The notes: generated by a model from the sequence alone, not told the origin. A DNA stretch of 64,000 nt from Protula sp. h YS-2021 (GCA_949752745.1 OX457031.1:52089103-52153102); one strand, 5' to 3'. Positions 45,449-60,125 are shown, counted from the stretch's first letter. A program made the numbers and translations.

Positions 45449-45589
45449 CTTTTTATTTATAAAGTTTCAATAAACACTTACCGAAATAGTTGTCACTGGA
45501 TGCCATCCCTGGATCTGATGTGATCCAATTGTAGTTCTACAACTTTTGCTCCCTTGCTCCACTTACTGATATGACTGTCACAATGAGTA

Positions 45590-45597
45590 TGACGTCA
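45590..45597. promoter_or_regulatory. CRE palindrome TGACGTCA (right arm)
   Basis: Mirror of 27142-27149. Confidence 0.5.
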
Positions 45598-45609
45598 CAA
45601 TCATCCGTT

Positions 45610-45709
45610 CCTATGCAGTGGTTCTCACAGAGGTCATGTCGTTTCTTAATTCTTTGTATGCAGTGGTTCTCATAGAGGTCATGTCGTTTCTTAATTCTTT
45701 GTGTGCAGT
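45610..45709. repeat. Subterminal 45 bp direct repeat (right arm)
   Basis: Mirror of 27030-27129, just inside the right terminus. Confidence 0.85.
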
Positions 45710-45732
45710 AGAACCAACGTTTTCATACTACT

Positions 45733-45738
45733 ATTCAG
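45733..45738. repeat. Right 6 bp target-site duplication ATTCAG
   Basis: Directly follows the right end (CATACTACT) and matches 27001-27006. The flanks beyond the duplication are unrelated, so it is not part of the palindrome. Confidence 0.9.
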
Positions 45739-46139
45739 CAGTTTAATATTCAAACATGAGTCGGTTGATACGGCGCTATAACGTTGTTTGTACATAACAG
45801 TATCGATAATAGGGTTCTTTGGTTAACATCGAATGCCACGTGTATGGGAAATCCCGTCGTATATATGGTATTCTCATAGTAAATACGCCATCGAAAGCCC
45901 CTCATGTCAGTTTTCCGACCGCCAAGTGACGCATCTTTCATGTGTTAAATAGCGTTGATTTCGTGACGTCACATTGACGTTGCTCTACAAACGTTGTATT
46001 TACATTGCCTTTGTTGCGTCCGAAAGACGTCGCAACAGTGACGTACAGCCCGTATCCCGTGTGCTCACCAGATTCTCTGCCTTTTAATCATCAGACACTG
46101 TTCGTTCTATTTTTGTTCACCAGACATAATTCTTTGTCA

Positions 46140-46456
46140 TGGTTTGACTGTTAATTGTCGTTTAATGACCAGATACGGTTGGTCGTCGTCTGATGACCAG
46201 ACAAAGTTGTTTGTCGCTTGATGAACAGAGAAAGTTGGTTGTCATTTGATGACCAGACACGGTTGGTCGATGATCACACACAGTTTGTCGTTTGATGACC
46301 AGAAACTGTTGATAGTCGTTTGATGACCAGACAAAGTACGATCAGATAAGGTTGATTGTGTTTTGATAGCCAGCAGGGTTGGTTGTCGTTTGATGAACAG
46401 ACACGGTTGGTTATTGTTTGATGACCAGACACGGTTGGTTGCTCTTTGGACATCAG
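46140..46456. repeat. Degenerate minisatellite (TTTGATGACCAGACACGGTTG)
   Basis: About ten imperfect copies of a unit near 27-30 bp, with a GATGACCAGACA core and a following GGTTGGTTGTCG. Confidence 0.8.
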
Positions 46457-46599
46457 ACAATTTTAGTAACCGATTTCACGACAGATGCGTTTGGGCCGGG
46501 AGGGGGAAGGGTGGGGATCATATACCAACTGTTACCATGAGTGTGTCCTAAGGAGTGCTAAGTTTGAAAAAAATACTCCTTTTTAACCAGTCGTGAAGT

Positions 46600-46800
46600 T
46601 CCGAAGGAACCATGTTTTTTGGGAAAAGCGGAGTACTGAACGAAAATTACTACCCCCTCCCCCCCCCCCCCCCCGCATTTTGTTAAAAAAGAAAGTGGCA
46701 CTCCTCGATCGTCTGGCCTCAAAATTTCTCCCTTTCCCCTTTTTTGGACAGGCATAGAAACACATGTTTAACAAGTGCCCCTCATCACCCCCTGGGTGGT
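46600..46800. repeat. Dispersed repeat family C copy 1
   Basis: GGAGTACTGAACGAAAATTAC, then GGCCTCAAAATTTCTCCC, a T-run, GACAGGCAT and AACAAGTGCCCC. The same order recurs at 61085-61260. Confidence 0.6.
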
Positions 46801-48570
46801 GGGGGGATGGGGGAGTACTTGTTACTCATGCGACACGGTTCATTGCGTTTTGCCTGCCAGATCCAGTTGCCTGAAGATCACCAGAATCCGATTACGGCCG
46901 ACAGTTAACGAACCCATATGCATGACCACGCGCTTGTTTCTACCCCCACTCGCTAGTTACAACGCTCACACAATGCCTCATTCACTTACTCCCTAAATAT
47001 AGCGCTTCTCACTGACACCAGCAGTAAAAAAAACAACAACAACATAACACCGACTGTGCTTTGTTTGGTAATCTATATAAGTGCAACAGTGACAGTTCAT
47101 AGGCACAGAGGCGCGCGTGTAACTTAATAGAATTTCAACTCCCAAACAGCTGTGACTTTCATATTGTAAAATAATACATTTCATAGATGCAACAAAAAAA
47201 TGAATAAAGAGATGGTGTAAAGCAATCTTTCATGTGCCCACTTCATAACCTGTCTCTACCACGTGTCGCTGCTTTATTCATGAGGCAGGACTAAAGAAGT
47301 AGTTTTTGATAAATTGTATCTTTGATTTTTGCTCTTTTTTAACCGATTAAATCCAATAATTGGTGCGAACTAGTCGAAATAAAACAGAGCTGTATTTCTA
47401 GCTTATGAATTAAATGACTTTAAATTATAAATGAGAAGCAACGAGCTTGAAATAACAGCAAAAATAGGCCTTTGTTTGTAGTCATCCATGCTTTAATTAG
47501 TAAGAAGTTACGGTTTATTGGCAGTTTGGTGGCACCGCTTTGAGTGGGTTGTTTCAAGGCAAGGAGCTCAAAACGGAACGAGAGCAATGGAGGGGCTCGC
47601 TGTAAAAACCCCATAAAAGAGGCTTGGTGTAAAACACGCTCATTTTGAGCCTTATATCGATGTTTCTTGTGTTCACAAGGAGTGTTGGTTTTAAACCGTC
47701 CACTGAACCACTCTGAAAGTTTTCTTCAAGGATAACAAGAAAATAACAATTTCTTCGCGATATCAATAATTACATCGGTAAAAATATAAATTAAAATAAG
47801 AAACCGTTATAATTATTTAATTTTAAGGAGTGGATTTTACGTGTTATACCCTTATTGACTTCACATTATGGAATAAAACACAGCTTTTAATGCAAAACTG
47901 AATAATTAATTCTAATAGGAATGAAAAAAAAAAAAGAGATATAACGCAGTCGATTACCGTAAGCATGGAATCTACGTCAGTGCCATTTGCCAGTGGTGAA
48001 CAGATGGCTTGATTTATACGTGAGTTTACGTAAAGCATATTCCTTAACTCAACTGGTAAACACCTTTTCTTTCAGTTTCAATTGAAAATTGTTAATTGCT
48101 GCTGGAGAAAAAAGGCAGTTCTAACAACAGACGTCTCAAAAGAAAAAAAAAACAGAATAAAGAATAATAAGATTATTCTAATCTGTTTCGAAGTGCTGGC
48201 CCTTGTAATTGGTCATTAATTATTATCCATATTTTGATAAGCTTGGGTAATATTTGATTAAAAAAAGAAGAGGATATTGGATTGCAACAGTGTAGAAAGC
48301 AATTAATTGGGCAGTAATGCACGGTACAAGGTTCGCCAGTGAGAGCTCGTTAAAACCCTGCTTGCAATAACGTAATAGAGGTCACCGATATTTAATACCA
48401 ATATTTACGGATAACGCACCCAAGAAATACAGAAATAACTGAAGCAATGGTGACCCATGTGAGAACTGGTGACCACACCGAAGGACAATAAAGGTGAGTT
48501 GCTTCAGTTCCAGAGGAAGACTGAAAATCGAACCATTTTAAGTCACTCTCACCAATGTGTGGGTGTGTGT

Positions 48571-48700
48571 GGGAGGGAGGGAGGGAGGGAGGGAGGGAGG
48601 GAGGGAGGGAGGGAGGGAGGGAGGGAGGGAGGGAGGGAGGGAGGGAGGGAGGGAGGAGGGGAGGGGGAGAGGAAGGGAGGGGGAGGGGGAGGGGGAGGGT
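48571..48700. repeat. (GGGA)n microsatellite
   Basis: About 22 perfect GGGA units followed by degenerate GGGGGA. Gly/Arg/Glu or Pro/Ser frames here are artefacts. Confidence 0.95.
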
Positions 48701-48852
48701 TAGGGGGATTTCACAGTGGAAGATACCCAGAACAGAAACAAGAACACAAGAATGTTCCAGTTTGGGAATAGATCCCACTTACGGGATGGGCCTATCGAGA
48801 GGTTCCCCTGTCAAATTATCCCCTCTCTATAACCATTAGCAAACACCAGCGC

Positions 48853-48854
48853 TT

Positions 48855-48893
<39 letters not shown>

Positions 48894-48896
48894 TTG
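48853..48896. repeat. Poly-T tract with TTTTC units
   Basis: T8, then three TTTTC units, then a T run of about 20. Confidence 0.85.
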
Positions 48897-49984
48897 CCAT
48901 CGAAAGCTCCAGCATCCCAGTTTCAATTTATCCTAAAAAAAAATAAAAAAATGCCACAACGTTCCCTTTTTACATCCGATTTTGTTTATTTTCACGTTTC
49001 CTCATGGCACTTAGAAGAAAGACTATGTTTTAGATATAAGAGGTAATCGCATGAGTTTCATTTCTTCCAGTTTTTTTTTCTGCCGAATATGACCTTCCAG
49101 TTCGTCTTCTCGAAAACGGCATTTCCATTGTTTTTGTCAGTCGTCTCCATTCTTTTTTACAATACTAGGTTTATCCTTAGTCTTCTCTTAGCACAGTCAA
49201 ACCAACAGAGATTTTATTGGTTTCATGTCGATACATGGAGACACCTCATGGGCTACATTATCTCAAAAGTTACAGCCGGAACACAGACTCTAACTGTTCA
49301 TATTTTTTTCTCCGTTGTAGCATATGAATTCGTCCTAGCCGGGGCCAGTCAAGACACTAGCGTTTTTTTACGGATCATCAACAATGGATACGCGATGCTG
49401 AATTTTAGCTATATTTTTTTTGTATAGCAAAGACGCACAGGTCGTCACCTGGAATCCAGACAAACGGTTTTAGTTTGTGCGCCATTTACACAAGAATATG
49501 AATGAAAAAAAAGTACTTTTAGTGTATATCAATGACAACACGTTTTCAAATTGCTTTCGTCGGTGCTCATGGCATTCAATGTTAAGTTTTATGACAATTA
49601 AAAAAATGTAATTTTTTCTTCGAATTTGTTCAAAAGTATGGTTAATGGTTTCATAAGCATGTTTTAAATACTGAAATCATTCATTTATATACACCTGTTT
49701 CTAACTTTCGTATACGAGGGAAGAAAACGCGAGCGCTAAATATTCAAATAAATTGTCCTAAAGTCAATTCCGGTCATTTTCTGCCTTCTGGTAAAGTGAC
49801 AATATTTTATTAATACACTCCCGCTGTCTTATTTCAGCTCTTATTCGCAACTTTATACCAGACCGGATCATCTGTCTTTCGGGATTTTAAAGAAATTAGT
49901 AGCTGAGAAACTTGCGAAATTTTCCAGACATTCTGAGAAACAGGTTTAATATTTTCATGGTAGAAAGTATCAATCAGCACTTAG

Positions 49985-50350
49985 AGATATTGACTTATTT
50001 CCAAGCAATATGAGGGATTGTTGACCAGTGAGGAAAATGTTGACATTTTAGTCAACATTTTTAAATTGGTTACTAATATTGCTATGATGACAGTCTCCAC
50101 CATGTGCTTTGCTAAATTACGTTATTGGTGCTTTGATTATAAATATTTTAATTACCAATAGATTTTTGCATTCCGGTCAACATTATTAAATTAATTTAAT
50201 TTAATTAAAAATATAAAATTATTGACTTCACAATCGATTTACAGCATTTCGCCAAGTCAAATGAATTTGTTACACGACTTGAGTAAACGTTGCAGATCCT
50301 ATTTCCAAATTAATTTTTCAGTGTTGACCAGAATGCAAATGTCAATGAAT
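49985..50350. repeat. Dispersed repeat family A copy 2
   Basis: AGATATTGACTTATTTCC, then GTTGACCAGTGAGGAAAATG and, further on, GTGTTGACCAGAATGCAAATG, match segments of 5152-5420 in the same order. Confidence 0.55.
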
Positions 50351-50574
50351 ACCACAGTTATATTTGTAATCGAAACACCAGGTATGTCCAGTTGCATTAC
50401 CGTTTTTGTAGTCGAAACTAGACCGTGATTTTTGTTGCGGGAAGTGGGAAGGTGGGGAGGTTGGGGAGATTAAATTATTGGGAGCGTCAAAAGTTTATTG
50501 GTCCAGAGGGATAAACAGTATCGTGGCCCAACTTTGAATAGCATATTGTAGTCAAACAGAAAGGTCCAAATGAG

Positions 50575-50812
50575 CCGGGTGAATCATAGTCCAAGTTGGT
50601 CGTAGTCTAAGTTATGGTGGTAGTTGAAGTAAGTTAGTCGTAGTCCATGTTAGTCCTAGTAGAAGTTAATCGTAGTCCAAGTTATGATGATAGTCCAAGC
50701 TAGTCGCAGTCGAAGTTAGTTCAAGTTATGGTCGTAGTCGAAATTAGTCGTAGTCGAAGTCAGTTCAAGTTATGGTCGTAGTCGAAGCTAGTCGTAATCG
50801 AAGTTGGTGGTG
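50575..50812. repeat. Degenerate tandem repeat (AGTCGTAGTCGAAGTTAGT)
   Basis: Irregular 15-40 bp units of GTCGTAGTCGAAGT and TCAAGTTATGGTCGTAG. Confidence 0.8.
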
Positions 50813-51708
50813 GGGTATTCGATGGGATATTGCACGTGTAAAAGCGACAAAAAATACTCTAGAATTGAAATAAGTTTATGCTAAACTCTAGGCACAGAAA
50901 ACTGATGGGTACATTACGAACACTTTCGTGAAATTTTCAGAGTTTTATCGCAGAGCCTTTTTAAAAATAACGAGTTTTTTTCAGTTTTCATTTTTGTCAT
51001 TTTCCGGTTTCAAATGGGTCAGATTGTATTTTATCTCTTTCCTTTTCTTCTTATAAATCTTTATTCTTAATCGCGCTCTGTAACTGAGGTGATTGGCCAC
51101 GATCAGTTAAATCAATGTGATTGATTTGCCCCACTTTGCTTAACACAGCCTCGGTTGAATTGCTTCCCTGCTCTGATTGGGAAAGGGTTCATGGGTTACA
51201 GCATTATCCCAATTCGCTGTCCTAATAAAACTTCTTCTGTATATCCCCGAATTCTTGTCTTCGACCATAACCCTCTTTTTTTGATATCGAAATGGCATAT
51301 GTGATTGTTGGAACTGACTCCTGTTTACTTATCTCAAAATGCTTCGTACAATTGCTTACCTCCCCCCAACCCCCACCCCACCCCCTTGTACAGGCAAGTC
51401 AAAGCGGCAGATTTAAAATAAGAATACAGGAAGTGCATCATGCGCAAACGCACGTGCGCATGAGGCCGTGTTGACAGGGATGACATTCCACAGCAGTCTG
51501 TGATTGCTGGGACAATTCTTATCCGGTCATGCCAATGTGTTTCCGACACTGAATGCCATCAGTATCATCGCGTGGCTAACTATAATGTGCCGTCAGGGAC
51601 TTAAGAGTTGAGATCATGTTGTTTCGCAGGTCTCACTTAAGGCCAAGAAAAACAGCTTCTCATCCTACAATAGGGCACTCCAATACATGGCTTATCTTCA
51701 CTAGCCCA

Positions 51709-51738
51709 TCCTCCTCCTCCTCCTCCTCCTCCTCCTCC

Positions 51739-51790
<52 letters not shown>

Positions 51791-51791
51791 T

Positions 51792-51830
<39 letters not shown>

Positions 51831-52110
51831 TTCTTCTTCTTCTTCTCCTTCTTCTTCATCTTCGTTTCTTCTTTTACTTCTTTCGTTTTTCTTGTTCTTC
51901 TTCTTCTTCTTCATCATCATCATCTTTTTCTTCTTCTCCTTCTTCTTCTTCTACTTCTTCTTCTCCATCATCATAATCTTCTTATTCTTCTCTTGTTCCT
52001 CCTCCTCCTCCTCCTCCTTTTCTTCTCCTCTTCCTCCTTATCTTCTCTATTGTTTCTGCTTCTTTTCCATTCTTCTTCTTCTTCTTCTTCTTCTTATTCT
52101 TCTCTTATTT
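51709..52110. repeat. TCC/TCA/TTC trinucleotide repeat tract
   Basis: (TCC)n, then (TCA)n, then irregular TTC-rich sequence over about 400 bp; almost purely pyrimidine plus A on the plus strand. Poly-Ser and poly-Asp frames are artefacts. Confidence 0.95.
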
Positions 52111-52167
52111 AAGATCTCAGTTAAATTATTAATATGAGTATATCTGTTACATTGTTTAAGTCTTTTT

Positions 52168-52200
52168 ATTTATTTATTTATTTATTTATTATTATTATTT
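52168..52200. repeat. (TTTA)n microsatellite
   Basis: About six TTTA units ending in ATTATT. Confidence 0.85.
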
Positions 52201-55415
<3,215 letters not shown>

Positions 55416-56000
55416 ATGCCTATTAAATTTCCTGATAATGTCCTTCCTAGTAATGTCCTTTCTGGTAATGTCCTCCCTGGTAATGCCCATTCTGGTGATG
55501 TCTTTCATGGTAATTCCCTTCCAGGTAATATCCCTCCTGGTAACGTCCTTCCTGGCAATATCCTTCCTGTTAATATCCTCCTTGGTTATGCCCTTCCTGG
55601 TAATTCCTTCGCAGTAATGCCTTTCGTGGTAATGATTTCCTGGTAATAATTTCCTGGTAATGTCCTTCCTGGTAGTACCCTTTAAATAAAGTCCTTTCTG
55701 ATGATGTCCTTCCCAGTAATGCCCTTCGTGGAACTGCCCTTCGTGGTAATGGTTTCCTGGTAATTTCTCCTGGCTTTGCCCTTCGTGGTAATGCCCTTCT
55801 TGGTGATGGTTTCCTTATAATGCATTCCTGGTAATGCTCCCCTTTTAATGCCCTTTCTGATAATGTCTTTTATGGTAATGCCCTTCCTGGTAATGTCTTT
55901 ACTGGCAATATCCTTCCCGTTAATGTCCTGCGTGGTTATGTCTCTCCTAGTATTGCGCTTCAGGGTAATGATTTCCTGGTAATGTTCTTCTTGGTAATGC
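55416..56000. repeat. 15 bp minisatellite (CATTACCAGGAAGGA on the minus strand)
   Basis: Roughly forty mostly 15 bp units; several 12-14 bp units break the reading frame. In one minus frame the unit reads HYQEG. Confidence 0.9.
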
Positions 56001-56111
56001 CTTTCCTGATATTGTTCTTCATGATATTGTATTTCCGAGTAAGGTCCTTCATAGTAATTCCCTTCTGGGTAATGACTTTGCCGGTTATGCACCTTCCTCC
56101 GCAAAAACTGC
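55968..56111 (-). CDS. Possible exon with YQE repeats
   Basis: On the minus strand a good acceptor (CTCTCATTTACAG before 56111) is followed by an open frame with RRKVHNRQSHYPEGNYYEG and then HYQE-type repeats leading into the 15 bp minisatellite. The frame stays open to TAA at 55682, but the HYQE register is lost after about 55968 because of a 14 bp unit, so the real end is unclear. Composition resembles the YQEPV repeat part of the gene at 1-1649. It may instead be a repeat that happens to follow an AG. Confidence 0.35.
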
Positions 56112-58259
56112 CTGTAAATGAGAGTATCAGTTTATTGTAATAAAAGGCGTTTGCCTATGTGCTGCTATTTGCAATTAACTTAATAAATGTTAAGTTTTCT
56201 CAAAGACTATGGTTTGTACTTTTGTTCTAACACAACCCCTAAAAAAGGAATAATGAATACGAGTTGCAAGACACCACAACTTAAACATGTAAAACTGTTT
56301 GATTAAAGTGCCAATAAATTAGGAAATCTCTCACTGCGACCAGACACTGTACTCTTTGATTTGTGTTTAGAGATTGAAACTGACCGGTAGATTTTGGAAC
56401 CACATTTTTCATAACATCCACCCTTTCTATTAGGTACGTGACACCCAAATTCTAACAAGGTTTTCGATTTTTATCAACATTATTCCGATATTAATTTGAC
56501 AATATATCAGAAATATATTAGAAATTTGAGAGTGTTTACGTTTTAATTTTTGGAAAAAGAAATGCTGCTTATGGGAATAAAATAGTGTTTAGAGTTTTGC
56601 TTGTAATTCAGAAGCACTTGGGTCACTCAACTGACATCTTTACAACGTCCCACAGAGAAATACATGCAAAGCCCGGATGCCAACTAATGCCTACGTTGAC
56701 TTGTTTTGTGTATACTATGGTTCAGTAAAAGTTATCACATAAGCAATAAAATCTTGCGTCGTTTTAGTTGATGGCATATGTTGTCAATACACGAGTACTT
56801 AAACTCTAATTTAGTTTTGTTGACTGTCATACCATAAAGTCTCAAACTGCAAGTGTCATGTTTTAGATCAAAATATGTCAGAGATGGGACCATTTATTTA
56901 TCCACAACTTGGTTCGTAAAAAAAATCAGTTATACATGTTGTTTCACTTTCTGATTCCAGGTTTCAGAATAATAGGAAACAAGATGATCAATTCAGAAAC
57001 AAAAGTCCTCGAAATTCTAGCATCTTGACGGAGCAAAACTGATTAATTCCCACGATCAATCATTCAAATAGCAGAAAACTGTGACATTCACGGCGTGAGG
57101 GTAAACTGTTGAAGTATGGCAATTGATCCAATAAAAAGATCAGCGATGGATGTAAAGGGGTTGTGGCTGCTTGGTGTTGTCATAGCTGTTGTAGGAGGCA
57201 AAGCTCAAGGTAACAGTAGCCCGCAGGTTTGTTTTACAATTAGTCCAATTAGCTTTACATAAAATGGCGCGGTGTTTCATAACATTTGATGATAAAATAT
57301 TTTTTGCTATCACTATGACTTGGAATAGAACAATACTGGTGGGAATCACACAGAGGACTTGCTAGCAATTTATTTCAATTTGTGTATGGTTTTCTATTTA
57401 AAACTTAATAGTCTTCATAAAGTTTTTTTAATGTAAACATGTTTGAAACAAAGTAAAATAAAACACTTGTGGTAATAAAAACATTAACAGTTAAAATTGG
57501 ATTATATGAATAGCCCGGGCTCAAAATGCTACAGCATTTGTTCTCAGCGACCCCAGCAACCAATAAAAAGCCGAATCTTATGGGACAGTTATTGAGGCTA
57601 TGCTGTTTCCAACATTTCTCCATAGAATAAGTCTAGCTTTGGTTCATTGTGAAGTATGATATATCTTTTGTTACTGCTGGTTCCCCCACACTGGCCGTCA
57701 TTCCACTTACAGCAAACCAAAGTGCCCCAAAAAAAGAACTAGATCACGTTCGCTCCAAGGTGTTAAGCATACGCATAGGTATAATCCAGTAAAAATCTCT
57801 AATTTTGTGTTCATGCTGCTTTGAATTCACAACAATTAGCCAATTAAATATATGTCTTTCTACATAGAAATAGAACAAAGCATTCATATATGGTGTTCAT
57901 TGTAAACAATAAGGAAACTGGCTTGCCGTCATAACACTTCGTAAATTCTAATCATTGGATCAATAGCGACTCACCAAGTAGAAGCAACTATTGCTTTTCT
58001 AAAATCAGCTACCAGTAAAGGATATTCTTGTGTAAACAATATTATGATAAAACCTTGAAAAAATTAACCTATTTTTATCTGAATCGTCCCCATCTTTGCT
58101 GTATTACGGAGATACGGTGTATGGTACAGGTTCATACAGGTTCATTACCGTTCATTACCGTTCATGTGCTGGCCTCTTGAAAACCCAAGTTTGTGCATAA
58201 CAAGGTTGCTTTCTGAAAAAAGTTGCATTATGTTTACAGAACATGCATAGATTGTTAGC
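56112..58259. other. Mostly unique AT-rich DNA
   Basis: Apart from the possible signal-peptide exon at 57146-57209, no gene is visible. Confidence 0.4.
57146..57209 (+). CDS. Possible first exon encoding a signal peptide
   Basis: ATG at 57146 opens MDVKGLWLLGVVIAVVGGKA followed by Q, then a donor CAAG|GTAACA at 57209. The charged start, hydrophobic core and small residues before the end fit a secretory signal peptide, and phase 1 donors after signal peptides are common in animal secreted proteins. No downstream exon was recognised in the window, and the donor is only moderate, so this remains tentative. Confidence 0.35.
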
Positions 58260-58622
58260 ACTGATACACAGAAAACGTTGACAGAACTTTAATACGAGAG
58301 AACAATAATGTAACGTTTACAGAACATTAATACAACATTTGCAGAACAGTAATATAGCGTTTAAAGAATACCAATTACGCTTAAAGAACATTCATACAGC
58401 GTTTAAAGAATAACAACACAGCTTTTACAGAACTTTCATACAACGATGAAGAACATTAATGCATTTTTTAAAGAACAATACTACAACTTTTACAGAGCAT
58501 TAATACAACAGTTACAAAAATTAATACAACGTTTACATAAAATTAATGAATGCTTCAAGACGATCAATAAATTAATACAGCTTTGACAAAACTTTAAATT
58601 TTTGCAGAACATTAATACGAGA
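58260..58622. repeat. Degenerate tandem repeat (GTTTACAGAACATTAATACAAC)
   Basis: About fifteen imperfect units of 22-24 bp, strongly diverged. Confidence 0.75.
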
Positions 58623-59422
58623 TTTCTTTGTACAAATATTTGTACAAATTCACAACATTAGGAAAACGCGTCATCACACGATTGTCAGACGCTCAGGGTT
58701 AACATGGGTTTTATATGACTAGGTTGTCGTTGAAGATTAATAGAAGGGGAATCTAAAAAGTCTACGGAAACACATATTGATAATACCGTCTAAGCAATAA
58801 CAATGTAAGGTGTGGCGAAAATGAAATTTTATTCCGAAAATTCGTTGTTTTTTTAGTTCAGTTGAATGGCATTGTGTTGCCTTAGAAGCTGAAAATTTCA
58901 TAATCAGCAACGACTTGTTGTCTGGTTAGCTGTGGTAACTGTATCGCCTGCTGGCGTTTTGCGTAAACATCAAAGGAATGCTGCATCAAGAGATTGATCT
59001 GCAGATATCAGATTTTATTTTCTTCCGAATTCTAATCAATTTAAAGAGTATTTGAGACACAATCAATAGATTCTTGCATCAATTTTGTTTCGCAAATGCG
59101 CCTTTAAATGTTAACCGTGAAAGATCTCTTCATAAATCAATCTAAAGTTTCAAATATCGATAAGATTGATCGGAAAGTTTTGATTTAAAGGAATCAAATG
59201 AAAAACTGTTTAAAAGTAGGCTTAATAATCGTCTGGCGTGGTAATAATATATGGTTCTGACGTTTTTATTGTCTAAAAGAAATTGCCCTGTTAATCTTTG
59301 TGGACTGGTGTTTTTTGTTTTCTTTTATTTTTATCTTCCGGGGCAAATTATTCATATCAAAGCAAATACCTCAGTTACCTGCATGTGTTGAGGTGGAATG
59401 GAGGAAAAACTTTAAATGCTAT

Positions 59423-60125
59423 TCGGGACCACCTTACAAATAGGACCAGAGGTGGGACCACCATGCATACGGGACCACCTTACAAATAGGACCACAGGTA
59501 GGGCCACCCTGCCTATACGGGACCACCTTATAAGTGGGACCAGAAGTGGGACCACCCTGCATACGGAGCAACCTTACAAATTGGACCACAAGTAGGACCA
59601 TCCTGTCTATTCGGAACCAATTTACAAATAGGAACACAAGTAAGACCACTCTGCCTATACGAGGCCACCTTACAAATAGGACCACAATTAGGACCACCCT
59701 GCCTATACTGGACCATCTTACAAATAGGACCACAAGTAGGACGACCCTGCCTATACGGGGCCAACTTACAAATGGGACCAGAAGTTGAACCACCCTGCAT
59801 ACGGGATCACCTTACATGGGACCATCTTACAAATAGGACGACAAGTAGGACCACCCTGCCTATACGGGGCCACCTTACAAATGGGACCAAAAGTGGGACC
59901 ACCCTACAAACGGGATCACCTTACAAATGGGACCAGAAGTGGGACCCTCCTACATATGGGATCACCTTATAAATGGGACCAGAAGTAGGACCACCCTGCA
60001 AACGGGACCAACTTACAAATAGGACTATAAGTAGGACCATCCTGCCTATACGAGACCACCTTACAAATAGACCAGAAGTGGAGCCATCCTGCACACAGGA
60101 ATACCTTGCAAATGGGACCACATGG
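59423..60125. repeat. 46-48 bp minisatellite (GGGACCACCTTACAAATAGG)
   Basis: About fifteen units with starts at 59425, 59471, 59519, 59565 and so on. Each has a GGGACCACCTTACAAAT half and a GGACCACCCTGCCTATAC half. Long frames on both strands come from the repeat. Confidence 0.9.

Larger units (their letters stand above)
27007..45732. mobile_element. Fully palindromic Polinton/Maverick-class element
   Basis: Arms at 27007-36308 and 36314-45732 are reverse complements around the spacer TTTGC (36309-36313). Mirror positions sum to 72622 from the centre out to the repeat array, and to 72739 outside it. The outer ends are AGTAGTATG and CATACTACT, next to identical ATTCAG duplications. Each arm encodes a protein-primed type-B polymerase, four PC4-like small proteins, an adenovirus-type protease and an F54H12.2-like protein. 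Polymerase, protease, size and 6 bp duplication are Polinton hallmarks. Integrase, packaging ATPase and other capsid genes were looked for and not seen. The arms differ by only a few substitutions and by repeat copy number. Confidence 0.9.
45739..48570. other. Gene-free flank with short repeats
   Basis: It contains ACGTTG-type sequence at 45950-46040, a minisatellite at 46140-46456 and a family C repeat at 46600-46800. No supported gene. Confidence 0.45.
48897..51705. other. Gene-free stretch with two repeats
   Basis: It holds family A copy 2 and the GTCGTAGTCGAAGTTAGT array. The plus frame 49089-49427 is hydrophobic but has no recognisable domain or splice context. Confidence 0.4.

Noticed and set aside
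27007..45732. Palindrome as a pure fold-back sequencing or assembly artefact
   Set aside because: Not excluded, but disfavoured: the outer flanks differ, a 6 bp target-site duplication is present, and the arms differ in substitutions and in nine repeat units. A misjoin through identical terminal repeats remains possible and needs spanning reads.
49089..49427. 112-codon hydrophobic ORF (plus strand)
   Set aside because: No recognisable domain, no start or splice support; chance frame in T-rich DNA.
51616..52137. Poly-Ser ORF and acidic antisense ORF
   Set aside because: Translations of TCC/TCA/TTC simple repeats.
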